Origin: an uncultured Bacilli bacterium
Lineage (GTDB): Bacteria > Bacillota_I > Bacilli_A > RF39 > UBA660
Assembly: GCA_934101345.1 (NCBI GenBank)
Contig: CAKOQV010000003.1
Coordinates: forward strand, 1 to 43,557
Length of the DNA stretch: 43,557 nt
Reading direction: 5' to 3'
Below the pieces are notes generated by a model. That model searched no databases and was not told where the DNA came from. It was given only the letters and a program-made list of their open reading frames with translations. Position numbers and translations under genes: made by a program. Shown piece after piece: positions 25,731-33,547 of the stretch (the first letter of the stretch is position 1; the number at the start of each line of letters is the position of its first letter).

Positions 25731-26204
25731 TTTTTTTTTAGTTAATTTTCTTGTCTTGGGCGTATTTGTTAATGTTTCTTCAATATCTAATATTTCATCA
25801 CTATAATCATTTATATTAAATTCATCATCATCACTTGAATATTCATTTATATCTTTACTAAGTTGTGTTAGCTTTCCCTTTAGTTCATTTAGATCGCTTA
25901 AGTTATTTATACTTTTCTTTAATAAAAGAACTGAACCTCCTATTAGAAAAATAGCACTGGCTATACTTATTGGTATAATGCTTGAATTACTTGTTTTTCC
26001 TGCAGTATTAAAGCTATCTCTAATTATACAGGTACCTCCTAGTGTAAACATTATTGTACTTATAATGTTTATATCTATAAAAGATCTAGTTGTATTTATT
26101 TTTATTTCTATTATTTTTATCATGCTTTCTATACTTTTTTTTAACGATATTTCATCAACACTTTGAAAATCTGGCATTTGATGTTGTAATTTGTATTTTT
26201 TCAT
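25728..26204 (-). CDS. Unknown protein with two membrane segments
   Basis: 158 residues. Helical N-terminus (ISLKKSIESMIKIIEIK), two hydrophobic segments (about 47-65 and 78-97), then a coiled-coil-like segment (LSDLNELKGKLTQLSKD), an acidic stretch and a basic end (KTRKLTKKK). The start at 26204 follows AAAGGA. Not recognised. Confidence 0.7.
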   Translation of the reverse strand: MKKYKLQHQMPDFQSVDEISLKKSIESMIKIIEIKINTTRSFIDINIISTIMFTLGGTCIIRDSFNTAGKTSNSSIIPISIASAIFLIGGSVLLLKKSINNLSDLNELKGKLTQLSKDINEYSSDDDEFNINDYSDEILDIEETLTNTPKTRKLTKKK

Positions 26205-26316
26205 ATTTTTTCCTTTCATATTTTATTATTAATAGTATTGTTATTATGTGGCAAATATATTTTTGTTTTATAAACTATGCCTCATATGTGAAATATTATA
26301 AGATAAATTTCATATA

Positions 26317-26345
26317 TTGTCAATAATACTTTAAAATGGTATAAT
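26317..26345 (+). promoter_or_regulatory. Promoter of rarA
   Basis: TTGTCA, a 17-base spacer, TATAAT, followed by TTAGGTGATG and the ATG at 26366. Confidence 0.75.
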
Positions 26346-26365
26346 TAATATGTTTAGGTGATGTT

Positions 26366-27571
26366 ATGGAAGAATTATTATCAGTAAAATTAAGACCGAA
26401 ATGTATTAATGATATTATTGGTCAAGAACATTTAGTGGGCAGGGATAAGATTATTTATAATTTAGTTAAGAATAAGAAATTGTTTTCTATGATATTATAT
26501 GGTCATCCTGGTATTGGTAAGACAAGTATAGCGACTGCGATTGCTAATGAAATGGGAATGAATTATAGATCACTTAATGCTGTTATTAATAATAAGAAAG
26601 ATTTTGATGTTGTTATTGAAGAAGCTAAGTTATATAATGGGATGATTTTACTTGTAGATGAAATACATAGATTAAATAAAGATAAGCAAGATATATTACT
26701 TCCTTATTTAGAGTCTGGTCTTATTACTTTGATTGGTATGACTACTGCTAATCCATATCATGCTATTAATCCAGCAATTAGGAGTAGATGTCAGTTATTT
26801 GAATTAAAAGAGCTTAGTATTGATAATATTAAAGAAGGTATTAATAAGGCTATTAAATCTAATATTTTAGAGGGTATTTGTATTGATGAAGATACTATTA
26901 ATTATCTAGCAGGTATTTCTTCAGGAGACTTAAGATTTGCTTATAATATTCTTGAAATAGCCTATTATAGTAGTTCTGATAAAAAAATAGATATTGATTT
27001 GATTAAGAAGATTAATAATAAACCTAATTTATTTATTGATAAAAATGGTGATAATTATTATAATATTATCTCAGCCTTTCAGAAATCGATTAGAGGTAGT
27101 GATGTTAATGCTAGTCTGCATTATTTGGCTAGATTACTTGAGGCTGAAGATTTAGATATTATTGTAAGAAGATTATCTGTTATTGTCTATGAAGATATTG
27201 GTCTTGCTAATCCTAGTATGGGACCAAGAGTGGATGCGGCGATTAATAGTGCTTTAAGGCTAGGACTACCTGAGGCTAGAATCCCACTTGCGGAAATTGT
27301 TATTGAACTTGCTTTATCTCCTAAAAGTAATAGTGCAGAGGCTGCGATTGATGAAGCTTTAAATGATGTTAGAAGTGGTAATATTGGTGATGTTCCTAAA
27401 CATTTAAGAAATCCTTCTGATGATTATAAATATCCTCATCTTTATAAGAATGATTATATAAGGCAGCAGTATTTACCTGATGTATTACTTGGTAAGAAAT
27501 ATTATCATCCTAAAGAGAATAAGAATGAAAAAATATTAAAAGATATTATGGATAAACTAGATACTATGTAA
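26366..27571 (+). CDS. rarA: Replication-associated recombination protein A (MgsA family AAA+ ATPase)
   Basis: 401 residues. RPKCINDIIGQEHLVG at the N-terminus, Walker A YGHPGIGKTSIA (about 46-57), Walker B ILLVDEIHRLN, sensor 1 GMTTANPYHAINPAIRSRC, and the C-terminal tetramerisation region DVNASLHYLARLLEAEDLD...EDIGLANP. It acts at stalled replication forks and displaces single-stranded DNA ends. It is alone in its transcript and faces tcdA. Confidence 0.95.
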   Translation: MEELLSVKLRPKCINDIIGQEHLVGRDKIIYNLVKNKKLFSMILYGHPGIGKTSIATAIANEMGMNYRSLNAVINNKKDFDVVIEEAKLYNGMILLVDEIHRLNKDKQDILLPYLESGLITLIGMTTANPYHAINPAIRSRCQLFELKELSIDNIKEGINKAIKSNILEGICIDEDTINYLAGISSGDLRFAYNILEIAYYSSSDKKIDIDLIKKINNKPNLFIDKNGDNYYNIISAFQKSIRGSDVNASLHYLARLLEAEDLDIIVRRLSVIVYEDIGLANPSMGPRVDAAINSALRLGLPEARIPLAEIVIELALSPKSNSAEAAIDEALNDVRSGNIGDVPKHLRNPSDDYKYPHLYKNDYIRQQYLPDVLLGKKYYHPKENKNEKILKDIMDKLDTM

Positions 27572-27606
27572 AAAGAGAATAAAATTATTATTTATTCTCT
27601 TTTATG
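27572..27606. terminator. Bidirectional terminator between rarA and tcdA
   Basis: AAAAGAGAATAAA pairs with TTTATTCTCTTTT across seven bases. Confidence 0.85.
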
Positions 27607-28271
27607 ATACTATTTATTATATGGGAAGCTGCGAGTATACCAGCAGTACTTGGTACCATCATCATTGATGTAACCATAGTTTTATTTGTTTTTATGGGCT
27701 CTTCAGTACTTGATACGCACATTACTTTATCTCTAATTTTTTCGTCTTTGACATATTTTCTTAGGATTTTAGCAAGTGGATCATAATTTGTATCCCTAAT
27801 ATCACTTACTTTTACTTTAGAGGGATCTAATTTCTTGCCCATACCACAGACAGTAATTAGATTTATATTTTTCTTATGACACATCTTTATTAATAATTTC
27901 TTTACTATCATAGTATCACAAGCATCTATTATGTAGTCATAATCTTCTTCAAATAATAGATTTATATTATTTTCATTTATTTTTTCCTTAATTATTTTTA
28001 CTTTAACATTACTATTTATACTTAGTATTCTTTTTTTAAATTCTTCTACTTTACTATTACCAATATTTGAAGATAGGGCTATTACTTGTCTATTGATATT
28101 TGATATATCAATATTATCAAAATCTACTAGTGTAATATTTTCGATACCACTTCTTATTAGAGTTTCAACAGCATAACCACCTACTCCACCTACTCCAATT
28201 ACTAGGATATTACTATTTTTTAGTTTAAGATAATTGTCTTCACCAATTAGATTTATTTCTCTTTCAAACAT
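27588..28271 (-). CDS. tcdA: tRNA threonylcarbamoyladenosine dehydratase
   Basis: 227 residues, E1-like ThiF/MoeB fold. Nucleotide-binding loop VIGVGGVGGYAVETLIRSG (about 24-42), then VDFDNIDISNINRQVIAL, the DACDTMIVKKLLIKMC segment, and VSSTEEPIKTNKTMVTS with the C-terminal SMMMVPSTAGILAA typical of TcdA/CsdL. It converts t6A37 in ANN-decoding tRNAs to its cyclic form. It ends at the shared terminator. Confidence 0.92.
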   Translation of the reverse strand: MFEREINLIGEDNYLKLKNSNILVIGVGGVGGYAVETLIRSGIENITLVDFDNIDISNINRQVIALSSNIGNSKVEEFKKRILSINSNVKVKIIKEKINENNINLLFEEDYDYIIDACDTMIVKKLLIKMCHKKNINLITVCGMGKKLDPSKVKVSDIRDTNYDPLAKILRKYVKDEKIRDKVMCVSSTEEPIKTNKTMVTSMMMVPSTAGILAASHIINSIIKENK

Positions 28272-28272
28272 A

Positions 28273-28776
28273 TTATTTTTCCTTATATCTTGGTACTTTT
28301 TCTTTTAAAGTATTAGTAAGATTAGTAATATCACTATCTGACATATCTTTTTTATCTACGATTAAGGCTCTAGATTTATTTATATATAAATAATATGCTT
28401 CTTTTGTTTCTAATACTTTATATAATGAATTATAATATATATATTCATCTTTATTAGAACTTAGTTTGAAGTTATTCTTTTTAAATATATATTCTATCTT
28501 GGTATTTAAGACACTATCTTTGGCCTTTTCTAATTTACGATAATTTAATCTTGGCAACATAGTGGTATTTAATTCTATAACTCCAAATAAACAAAATATA
28601 AATGTTGTATAATCTAGTAATGCTCTATTATCTTTGGTAAAAAAATAGATAATTACTAATAGTATTAAGATATTTATTAATAATCTTGGTACTTTTACTT
28701 TTTCAAAATAATATACTTCAAGAAATTTTTTTACATTATCAGGAGTATATATTGTTTTATTTTTTATTTCCTTCAT
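28273..28776 (-). CDS. Small two-helix membrane protein (YcxB-like)
   Basis: 167 residues from the ATG at 28776, which follows GAGGTG. Two hydrophobic segments near residues 30-65 are followed by a soluble C-terminal domain with SLYKVLETKEAYYLYINKSR, a pattern seen in YcxB-like proteins. A longer frame to 28875 runs into the structured RNA upstream and was rejected. One base separates it from tcdA. Function unknown. Confidence 0.7.
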   Translation of the reverse strand: MKEIKNKTIYTPDNVKKFLEVYYFEKVKVPRLLINILILLVIIYFFTKDNRALLDYTTFIFCLFGVIELNTTMLPRLNYRKLEKAKDSVLNTKIEYIFKKNNFKLSSNKDEYIYYNSLYKVLETKEAYYLYINKSRALIVDKKDMSDSDITNLTNTLKEKVPRYKEK

Positions 28777-28820
28777 ATTATTACACCTCACATGTACTAG
28801 TATAACATAAATTTTAGATA

Positions 28821-29002
28821 AAAAAAAGACCCAGATGGACCGACTCTGTAAGATAAAACCCGCGGCGTAAGTCACAGGTGGGTCAGCACAATAGTCTAAT
28901 TAGGATCCCTATCGGTGATAGGTATTCAACACATAAACTATATTAGCTCCCCGTTTAATATCTTTAGTCGGTTTTATACTAAAGATGTCGTATCCTCTAG
29001 GT
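28821..29002 (-). ncRNA. Free-standing structured RNA of about 180 nt, class not assigned
   Basis: It has its own promoter (29009-29037) and a T-run end at 28821-28828. The 5' end ACCUAGA-GGA pairs with the 3' end UCC-A-UCUGGGU just before the T-run, and CGAC/GUCG extends this closing stem. Inside are a perfect 9-bp hairpin AUCUUUAGU/ACUAAAGAU, a CCUAUC-ACC-GAUAGG hairpin, and a G+C-rich part with ACUUACGCCGCGGGU. No coding frame fits. Size and closed multibranch form are compatible with raiA or 6S RNA, but I could not confirm either. A separate promoter-like TATACT lies after it, before the downstream gene. Confidence 0.7.
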
Positions 29003-29008
29003 ATCTTA

Positions 29009-29037
29009 ATTATATCATAGGTATATTTTATATTCAA
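29009..29037 (-). promoter_or_regulatory. Promoter of the structured RNA
   Basis: On the minus strand: TTGAAT, a 17-base spacer, TATAAT, with the predicted start about seven bases on, at the first pair of the closing stem. Confidence 0.75.
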
Positions 29038-29074
29038 TAGATATATTATTATTTGACAATAATTGTACATTATG

Positions 29075-29166
29075 CACACCTAGCCTTAACAAGTTAAGTC
29101 TTGCTGTGTTATTTTGAGCCATTAAGCCTCAAAATAATATATCAGCCATATCTATTATATATAAGA
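29075..29166 (-). repeat. Three-hairpin intergenic element, copy A5 (inverted)
   Basis: On the minus strand: ATAATA-loop-TATTAT with GATATGGCTGATA, then ATTTTGAGG-CTTAATGG-CTCAAAAT, then CACA...TGTG around CTTAAC-TT-GTTAAG. It lies upstream of the structured RNA's promoter. Confidence 0.7.
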
Positions 29167-29208
29167 GAAATATTTAATACTGAAATAAAGATAATACATA
29201 AATATTTT

Positions 29209-29262
29209 CATAAGTGAGACCTTAGGCTCACTTATGCCCCTTAAGACTACAGGCTTAAGGGG
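29209..29262. repeat. Tandem hairpin cluster B2
   Basis: CATAAGTGAG-ACCTTAGG-CTCACTTATG directly followed by CCCCTTAAG-ACTACAGG-CTTAAGGGG. Layout identical to B1, with different stem bases and pairing fully kept. Confidence 0.8.
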
Positions 29263-29269
29263 ATATAAA

Positions 29270-29302
29270 GAAAAAGAGAAATTATTTTTTTCTCTTAATA
29301 AG
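29270..29302 (-). terminator. Terminator of the ClpX-like gene
   Basis: On the minus strand AGAGAAA pairs with TTTCTCT, followed by TTTTCTTT. Confidence 0.6.
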
Positions 29303-30757
29303 TTTATATGAACTTGGTTTACTAATTGTTTCTTCAGTAATTATTAATTTTTGATAAATATTCGGATTAGTAGCAATTTCAAAAGAAGCATCTGCTAATG
29401 CAGTTTCCAATATTTCATCCAAACTACGAGCCCCAAGTTTTTTCTTTAATGCCATATTAGCAATTGCTCTCTTAGCCTCTTCTTCAACAACTAACTCAAT
29501 ATTTTGTTTTCTAAAAAATTCTTTCTGAAGATTTAAAGTACTTCTTTTACTATTATTCAAAATATTAAGTAGACTATTATAATCAAGTTCATTCATTTGA
29601 ATAATATTAGAGAATCTTCCAACAAATTCAGGAGTCATACCATTATTTATTAAATCTTCCATTGTTAAATCTTTATATCTTTTTTCTTTAGCAGTCTGCT
29701 CAAAACCAACAATTTTATCAGTTTTTAGCTCTATTCTTGACCAACTACCCATAGCAATAACCATTACTTTACTAGTATTAAAATTATATTCTTTTCCTTT
29801 ATATGGCACTATAAAAGTTCCATCTTCAATTATCTTTAAAAGACCTTCTTGAACATCTCTTTGATTTACTGATGATGAATCTTTTTTATTTTGTGATAGT
29901 TTATCTACTTCATCTATTATCAGTATACCATTTTGGGCCTTTTCTAAATCACCATCAGCACTATGTAAAAGTTCTGATAACATATCTTCAACATTTCTTC
30001 CAACATATCCAGTAGCAGAATATTGAGTAGCAGATACAATAATAGTAGGTATATTCAGCATCTTAGATAAGATTCTAAATATTTCTGTTTTACCTACACC
30101 AGTACTACCATTTATTAAAATATTTCTAGATTTTTCAGAAGAGAAATCATTATATTGTTTCCATATAGCCACTAGTATCTTTTTAATTTGTTCATCTTGA
30201 CATAATACATTTGTTATTAATTCGTTGTAAACCTTATTTATATCTAAATTATTTTTAGCAGGAGACTGTATATTGTTATTTTTGTCTTCTTTATTTTCAT
30301 TATCTTCATCTAGAGTTATTCCAATCATGTCTTCTAGAAATTTCGGATACACCTGTGAATAATAGTTAATCAAATCAATATCCACTATTGCTTTGGTTGT
30401 CATTTTTTTATCTGTAGTTAAAATGATTGGTACATCATTATCTGTAAAACCTAATCTATAGATATTTTTCTTTGCTTTTTCTAAAATTATCTTCTTAATA
30501 ATACCAAGTGGTAATTTTGGAAATTGTTTTCTGACATCCTCTATATTACATCTGTTATAAAAGCCATAGTTTTCTGGATTATTTATTAAGTGGATATATC
30601 CAGTACCATTTGTATCTACAAACATTTCATCATCATCTATATAGGTACCTTCAATTACATCTATTGGAACAAAACTTATAATTTCATTTCCCATTTGGTC
30701 AAAATTGTATGTTACTTTGGAAATTGTTGCTAAATCTCTATTATTACTATTTTTCAT
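29282..30757 (-). CDS. Divergent ClpX-like AAA+ unfoldase
   Basis: 491 residues. The AAA+ core is ClpX-like: Walker A NGSTGVGKTE (217-224), pore loop GYVG (250-253), Walker B ILIIDEVDK (278-286), GLLKIIEDGTF, sensor PEFVGRFSNI and KLGARSLDEILE near the end. A KIVGFEQ segment sits where ClpX has its ClpP-docking IGF loop. The usual Cys4 zinc domain is absent. Instead there is a ~170-residue N-terminal region, not recognised, ending in an Asn/Glu-rich linker. It begins 18 bases after aspS with a strong AGGGGGT site, so it probably shares the aspS transcript and T-box. It could be the cell's main ClpX or a specialised paralogue; the window cannot decide. Confidence 0.8.
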   Translation of the reverse strand: MKNSNNRDLATISKVTYNFDQMGNEIISFVPIDVIEGTYIDDDEMFVDTNGTGYIHLINNPENYGFYNRCNIEDVRKQFPKLPLGIIKKIILEKAKKNIYRLGFTDNDVPIILTTDKKMTTKAIVDIDLINYYSQVYPKFLEDMIGITLDEDNENKEDKNNNIQSPAKNNLDINKVYNELITNVLCQDEQIKKILVAIWKQYNDFSSEKSRNILINGSTGVGKTEIFRILSKMLNIPTIIVSATQYSATGYVGRNVEDMLSELLHSADGDLEKAQNGILIIDEVDKLSQNKKDSSSVNQRDVQEGLLKIIEDGTFIVPYKGKEYNFNTSKVMVIAMGSWSRIELKTDKIVGFEQTAKEKRYKDLTMEDLINNGMTPEFVGRFSNIIQMNELDYNSLLNILNNSKRSTLNLQKEFFRKQNIELVVEEEAKRAIANMALKKKLGARSLDEILETALADASFEIATNPNIYQKLIITEETISKPSSYKLIKRKK

Positions 30758-30775
30758 AACTTTACCCCCTATTAA

Positions 30776-32518
30776 TTAATCTCTTACCTTGATGTGAGTT
30801 TCTCTAAGTTGTTTTTCAAATACTTCACCAGGACAGCCCATCATAGCATCAGCACCATTTGCTCCTAGTGGGAAAGCTACCATTTCTCTTATATTTTCTT
30901 CATCTTTTAGTAGCATTAGTATTCTATCGATACCAGGAGCCATTCCTGCATGAGGAGGGGCACCATATTGGAAGGCTGTGTATAGACTTCTGAATTTTGT
31001 TTCAACATCTTCTTCAGTGTAGCCTGCTAGTTCAAAAGCTCTCTTCATTATCTTGATATCGTGATTTCTAACAGCTCCTGAAGCCATCTCATAACCGTTA
31101 CATACAAAGTCATATTGATATGCAAGAACATTTTCTAGATTGTCTTCTCTTAGGGCATCTAGACCACCCTGAGGCATACTAAATGGATTATGACCAAAGT
31201 CATACTTACCATCTTCTTCATTATATTCATACATAGGGAAATCGTTTACTATGCAGAATTCATATTTATTCTTATCAATTAAGTCTAGTTCATTTCCTAG
31301 TTTTATTCTAAGAAGACCTGCTAGTTTGTTTATTTTATTTTTAGAGTCTGCTAGTACGAATAAAACACTACCGGGAGCTAGATGACATTTATCTATTAGT
31401 TCTTTTCTTAGACTATCATCTAGGAATTTATCAATTGAAGACTTGAAAGTCATATCTTCATTTACTTTAATGTATGATAGGCCTACTGCTCCTACACTCT
31501 TCATATATTCTTCCATAGATTTGTACCATGAATTTGATTTATCTATATTAGTTACTGTTATACCTCTGATATGTGATGTTTTAAATGGTTCAAAAGTACT
31601 CTTAGATAAGATATCAGTCATATCTTCAATTATTAATGGATTCCTTAGGTCTGGTTTGTCTGAACCGTATTTTAACATTGCTTCTCTATATGGTATTCTT
31701 TTGAATGGTCTTGGAGATACTTCTTTATCGCTAAAGTGAGTGAATATATCATAAAAGATCTTCTCACCTACTTTGTAGACATCTTCATCAGTAGCAAATG
31801 ACATTTCTAAGTCTAATTGATAGAATTCTCCATAAAGTCTATCACTTCTTGGATCTTCATCTCTAAAACAAGGGGCTATTTGGAAGTATCTATTAAATCC
31901 TGAGCACATAAGTAATTGTTTAAATATTTGCGGTGCTTGTGGAAGTGCATAGAATTTTCCTTTGTACTTTCTTGATGGTACTATGAAGTCTCTTGCTCCT
32001 TCTGGTGATGAAGCAGTGATAATTGGAGTTTGTATTTCAGTAAAGTTCATTTCTTTCATTATTTTTCTCATATAATCTAATACTTCTGTTCTAAATAGTA
32101 TTCTATCGTGTACTTTTGGATTTCTTAAATCTAGATATCTGTATTTTAGTCTGGTATCTTCAAATGCATCAGTACTTCTGTTAATCTCAAATGGTAAGAC
32201 ATTTAGAGCTTCTCCTAATACTTCAAAAGATGATACTAGTACTTCTACTTCACCTGTTTTCATATTTGGATTAGTCATACCTTCCGCTCTATGTCTTACT
32301 GTTCCAGTTACAGTCATAGTACTTTCTCTAGTTATATCTTTAAAACTTTCGATATCTTCACTAATTAACTGTATTACACCTGTTTCATCTCTTAGTGTCA
32401 TGAATACTAGACTACCTAGATTTCTTTTTTGTTCAAGCCAGCCTGCTACTCTTATTTCTTCACCAATATTTGCAGTAGTTACTTCACCGCAATAAATTGT
32501 TCTGTATTTGTTTTTCAT
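30776..32518 (-). CDS. aspS: Aspartyl-tRNA synthetase
   Basis: 580 residues, bacterial type. N-terminal anticodon-binding OB fold (1-105, VAGWLEQKRNLGSLVFMTLR), class II core with motif 2 FRDEDPRSDR, a bacterial GAD insertion domain (about 280-400), and motif 3 HAGMAPGIDRILMLL near the end. FTEIQTPIITASSPEGARDF contains the flipping-loop region. It charges tRNA-Asp, or also tRNA-Asn if non-discriminating; not resolved here. Controlled by the T-box just upstream, and followed by the ClpX-like gene. Confidence 0.97.
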   Translation of the reverse strand: MKNKYRTIYCGEVTTANIGEEIRVAGWLEQKRNLGSLVFMTLRDETGVIQLISEDIESFKDITRESTMTVTGTVRHRAEGMTNPNMKTGEVEVLVSSFEVLGEALNVLPFEINRSTDAFEDTRLKYRYLDLRNPKVHDRILFRTEVLDYMRKIMKEMNFTEIQTPIITASSPEGARDFIVPSRKYKGKFYALPQAPQIFKQLLMCSGFNRYFQIAPCFRDEDPRSDRLYGEFYQLDLEMSFATDEDVYKVGEKIFYDIFTHFSDKEVSPRPFKRIPYREAMLKYGSDKPDLRNPLIIEDMTDILSKSTFEPFKTSHIRGITVTNIDKSNSWYKSMEEYMKSVGAVGLSYIKVNEDMTFKSSIDKFLDDSLRKELIDKCHLAPGSVLFVLADSKNKINKLAGLLRIKLGNELDLIDKNKYEFCIVNDFPMYEYNEEDGKYDFGHNPFSMPQGGLDALREDNLENVLAYQYDFVCNGYEMASGAVRNHDIKIMKRAFELAGYTEEDVETKFRSLYTAFQYGAPPHAGMAPGIDRILMLLKDEENIREMVAFPLGANGADAMMGCPGEVFEKQLRETHIKVRD

Positions 32519-32542
32519 ATTTATCCTTCCCTTCTAATAATA

Positions 32543-32689
32543 TAAAAACACATTAATAATCTATAGGGACGAATATATATCCGCGGTGCCACCCTACTTC
32601 ACTAATGTGCTCTTTTATTTGGTTTTTATCGGAACCAACCGTTTCTATCTTTTTATATACTATTTGTCACTCATAGTAATAGAAAATCT
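32543..32689 (-). promoter_or_regulatory. Compact T-box riboswitch of aspS, likely Asp (GAC)
   Basis: T-box core GAAGTAGGGTGGCACCGCGG at 32581-32600. The terminator is CACATTA/TAATGTG with TAGGG/CCCTA inside, then a T-run. The only 5' hairpin (32642-32686) has outer arms TTTCTAT/ATAGAAA and inner arms TACTAT/ATAGTA, closing a loop with GAGTGACAA, in which GAC is an Asp codon. Transcription should start near 32689, so Stem I is about 45 nt. This is an unusually small T-box. Confidence 0.88.
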
Positions 32690-32695
32690 ATATTT

Positions 32696-32724
32696 ATTAT
32701 ATAATTTATCTGTGGTGTTGTCAA
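32696..32724 (-). promoter_or_regulatory. Perfect consensus promoter of aspS
   Basis: On the minus strand: TTGACA, a 17-base spacer, TATAAT, immediately before the T-box leader. Confidence 0.85.
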
Positions 32725-32775
32725 TTGTATTTTGTTATTTTTTTATGGACTAATTGGGTAATTCAAATAAGGTAA

Positions 32776-32804
32776 TTGACTTTTTACTAATTTTGTAGTA
32801 TATT
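32776..32804 (+). promoter_or_regulatory. Promoter facing the PBECR-like nuclease gene
   Basis: TTGACT, a 17-base spacer, TATATT. No plus-strand protein gene follows. The product is the RNA at 32811-32889. Confidence 0.65.
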
Positions 32805-32810
32805 ACTTTG

Positions 32811-32889
32811 TGAAAAGAGTTTGTATCACTGAACGTTTTGGACGTTAGTCTAGGGATTTTGCATTGGACACGGTGAAATAGCTCTTTTT
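32811..32889 (+). ncRNA. Convergent three-way-junction RNA over the 3' end of the PBECR-like gene
   Basis: The predicted ~79-nt RNA closes on itself. AAAAGAG pairs with CUCUUUU just before the U-run, and UCACUG pairs with CGGUGA. Two inner hairpins follow: AACGU-UUUGG-ACGUU and GUCUA...UGGAC. It overlaps the last ~13 codons of the nuclease gene and runs 39 bases beyond its stop. All helices were found by eye. Transcript ends are estimates. Confidence 0.6.
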
Positions 32890-33401
32890 TTATACAATGT
32901 TTTAACTTCTAAAGTGTGTCTTTTATCAGAGACATAGCATATTAGGTGATATTCATTTTTAATTTTTTTTATAAATTTTATTATTGGCTTATTTTGCATG
33001 GTGAAACCAACAATTTCTACTTTATCATATTTGGTAATTATCTTAGGAATACAAAAAAAGTTTGTTTTTTTTATTGGAATTTGACCTCTTAATACTTCAC
33101 TACTATTTGAGTGATGATTTAATATATGTCTAACAGACATATTTTTTAGTGAGAGATTATAATTATTTAAATTAATTTTTATTTGTTTATTAATTTTATT
33201 AGATAATTTGCTTCCAATTTTTCCAAAATATAATTTTTTATTATTAGAATTAAATTTGGCTTCATCTACAAAAAATAATATATCTTTTTTATCTTTTACT
33301 ACAATAACATTTCCGTTTTTGAAGTTCTTAATTTCATCAATTGTATAATATATTAAATCGGAGACATATTTTTTCTCATTTTTTGTTAATAATTTTTGCA
33401 C
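32850..33401 (-). CDS. Stand-alone nuclease-like protein of the PBECR (Barnase/EndoU/ColicinE5/RelE-like) kind
   Basis: 183 residues. The middle and end, with MSVRHILNHHSNSSEVLRGQ, the IPKIITKYDKVEIVG region and EYHLICYVSDKRHTLEVKTL, follow the pattern of PBECR-type domains usually found in phage and conjugative-element polyvalent proteins. The His residues in VRHILNHH and the Arg/His near DKRH are likely catalytic. Start is GTG with GAGGAGTGAG upstream. There is no partner gene beside it. The last codons (KKRAISPCPMQNP) overlap a convergent RNA. Family call by motif reading; moderately sure. Confidence 0.7.
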   Translation of the reverse strand: MQKLLTKNEKKYVSDLIYYTIDEIKNFKNGNVIVVKDKKDILFFVDEAKFNSNNKKLYFGKIGSKLSNKINKQIKINLNNYNLSLKNMSVRHILNHHSNSSEVLRGQIPIKKTNFFCIPKIITKYDKVEIVGFTMQNKPIIKFIKKIKNEYHLICYVSDKRHTLEVKTLYKKRAISPCPMQNP

Positions 33402-33434
33402 TATCTCACTCCTCTTTTATTTTTCTAATTATTT

Positions 33435-33462
33435 ATTATACTATATATTTTGATGTTGTCAA
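33435..33462 (-). promoter_or_regulatory. Promoter of the PBECR-like nuclease gene
   Basis: On the minus strand: TTGACA, a 16-base spacer, TATAAT. Both boxes are perfect. Confidence 0.75.
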
Positions 33463-33511
33463 GCAAATTAAATTGGTGCATGTAATTTTATACAGATATA
33501 TTGTTATATTT

Positions 33512-33543
33512 AAAATAGATAGTATTTTTAACTATCTATTTTG
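33512..33543 (-). terminator. Terminator of the ABC-2 exporter operon
   Basis: AAAATAGATAGT pairs with ACTATCTATTTT; it lies a few bases past the permease stop codon. Confidence 0.75.
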
Positions 33544-33547
33544 TCTT

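Noticed and set aside
28777..28875. N-terminal extension of the YcxB-like protein
   Set aside because: It would translate through the terminator of the structured RNA; the ATG at 28776 has a proper binding site.
28821..29002. tRNA, tmRNA, RNase P RNA or SRP RNA
   Set aside because: No tRNA-like domain, no GGTTC T-loop, too short for RNase P, and no GGAA SRP tetraloop context was found. No tRNA or rRNA gene was seen anywhere in the window.
29075..29262. Repeat elements as ordinary transcription terminators
   Set aside because: Most lack a T-run, occur in both orientations relative to genes, and separate terminators are present beside several of them.
32811..32889. Hammerhead ribozyme
   Set aside because: The three-way form and a GAAA are suggestive, but the conserved CUGAUGA core is missing.
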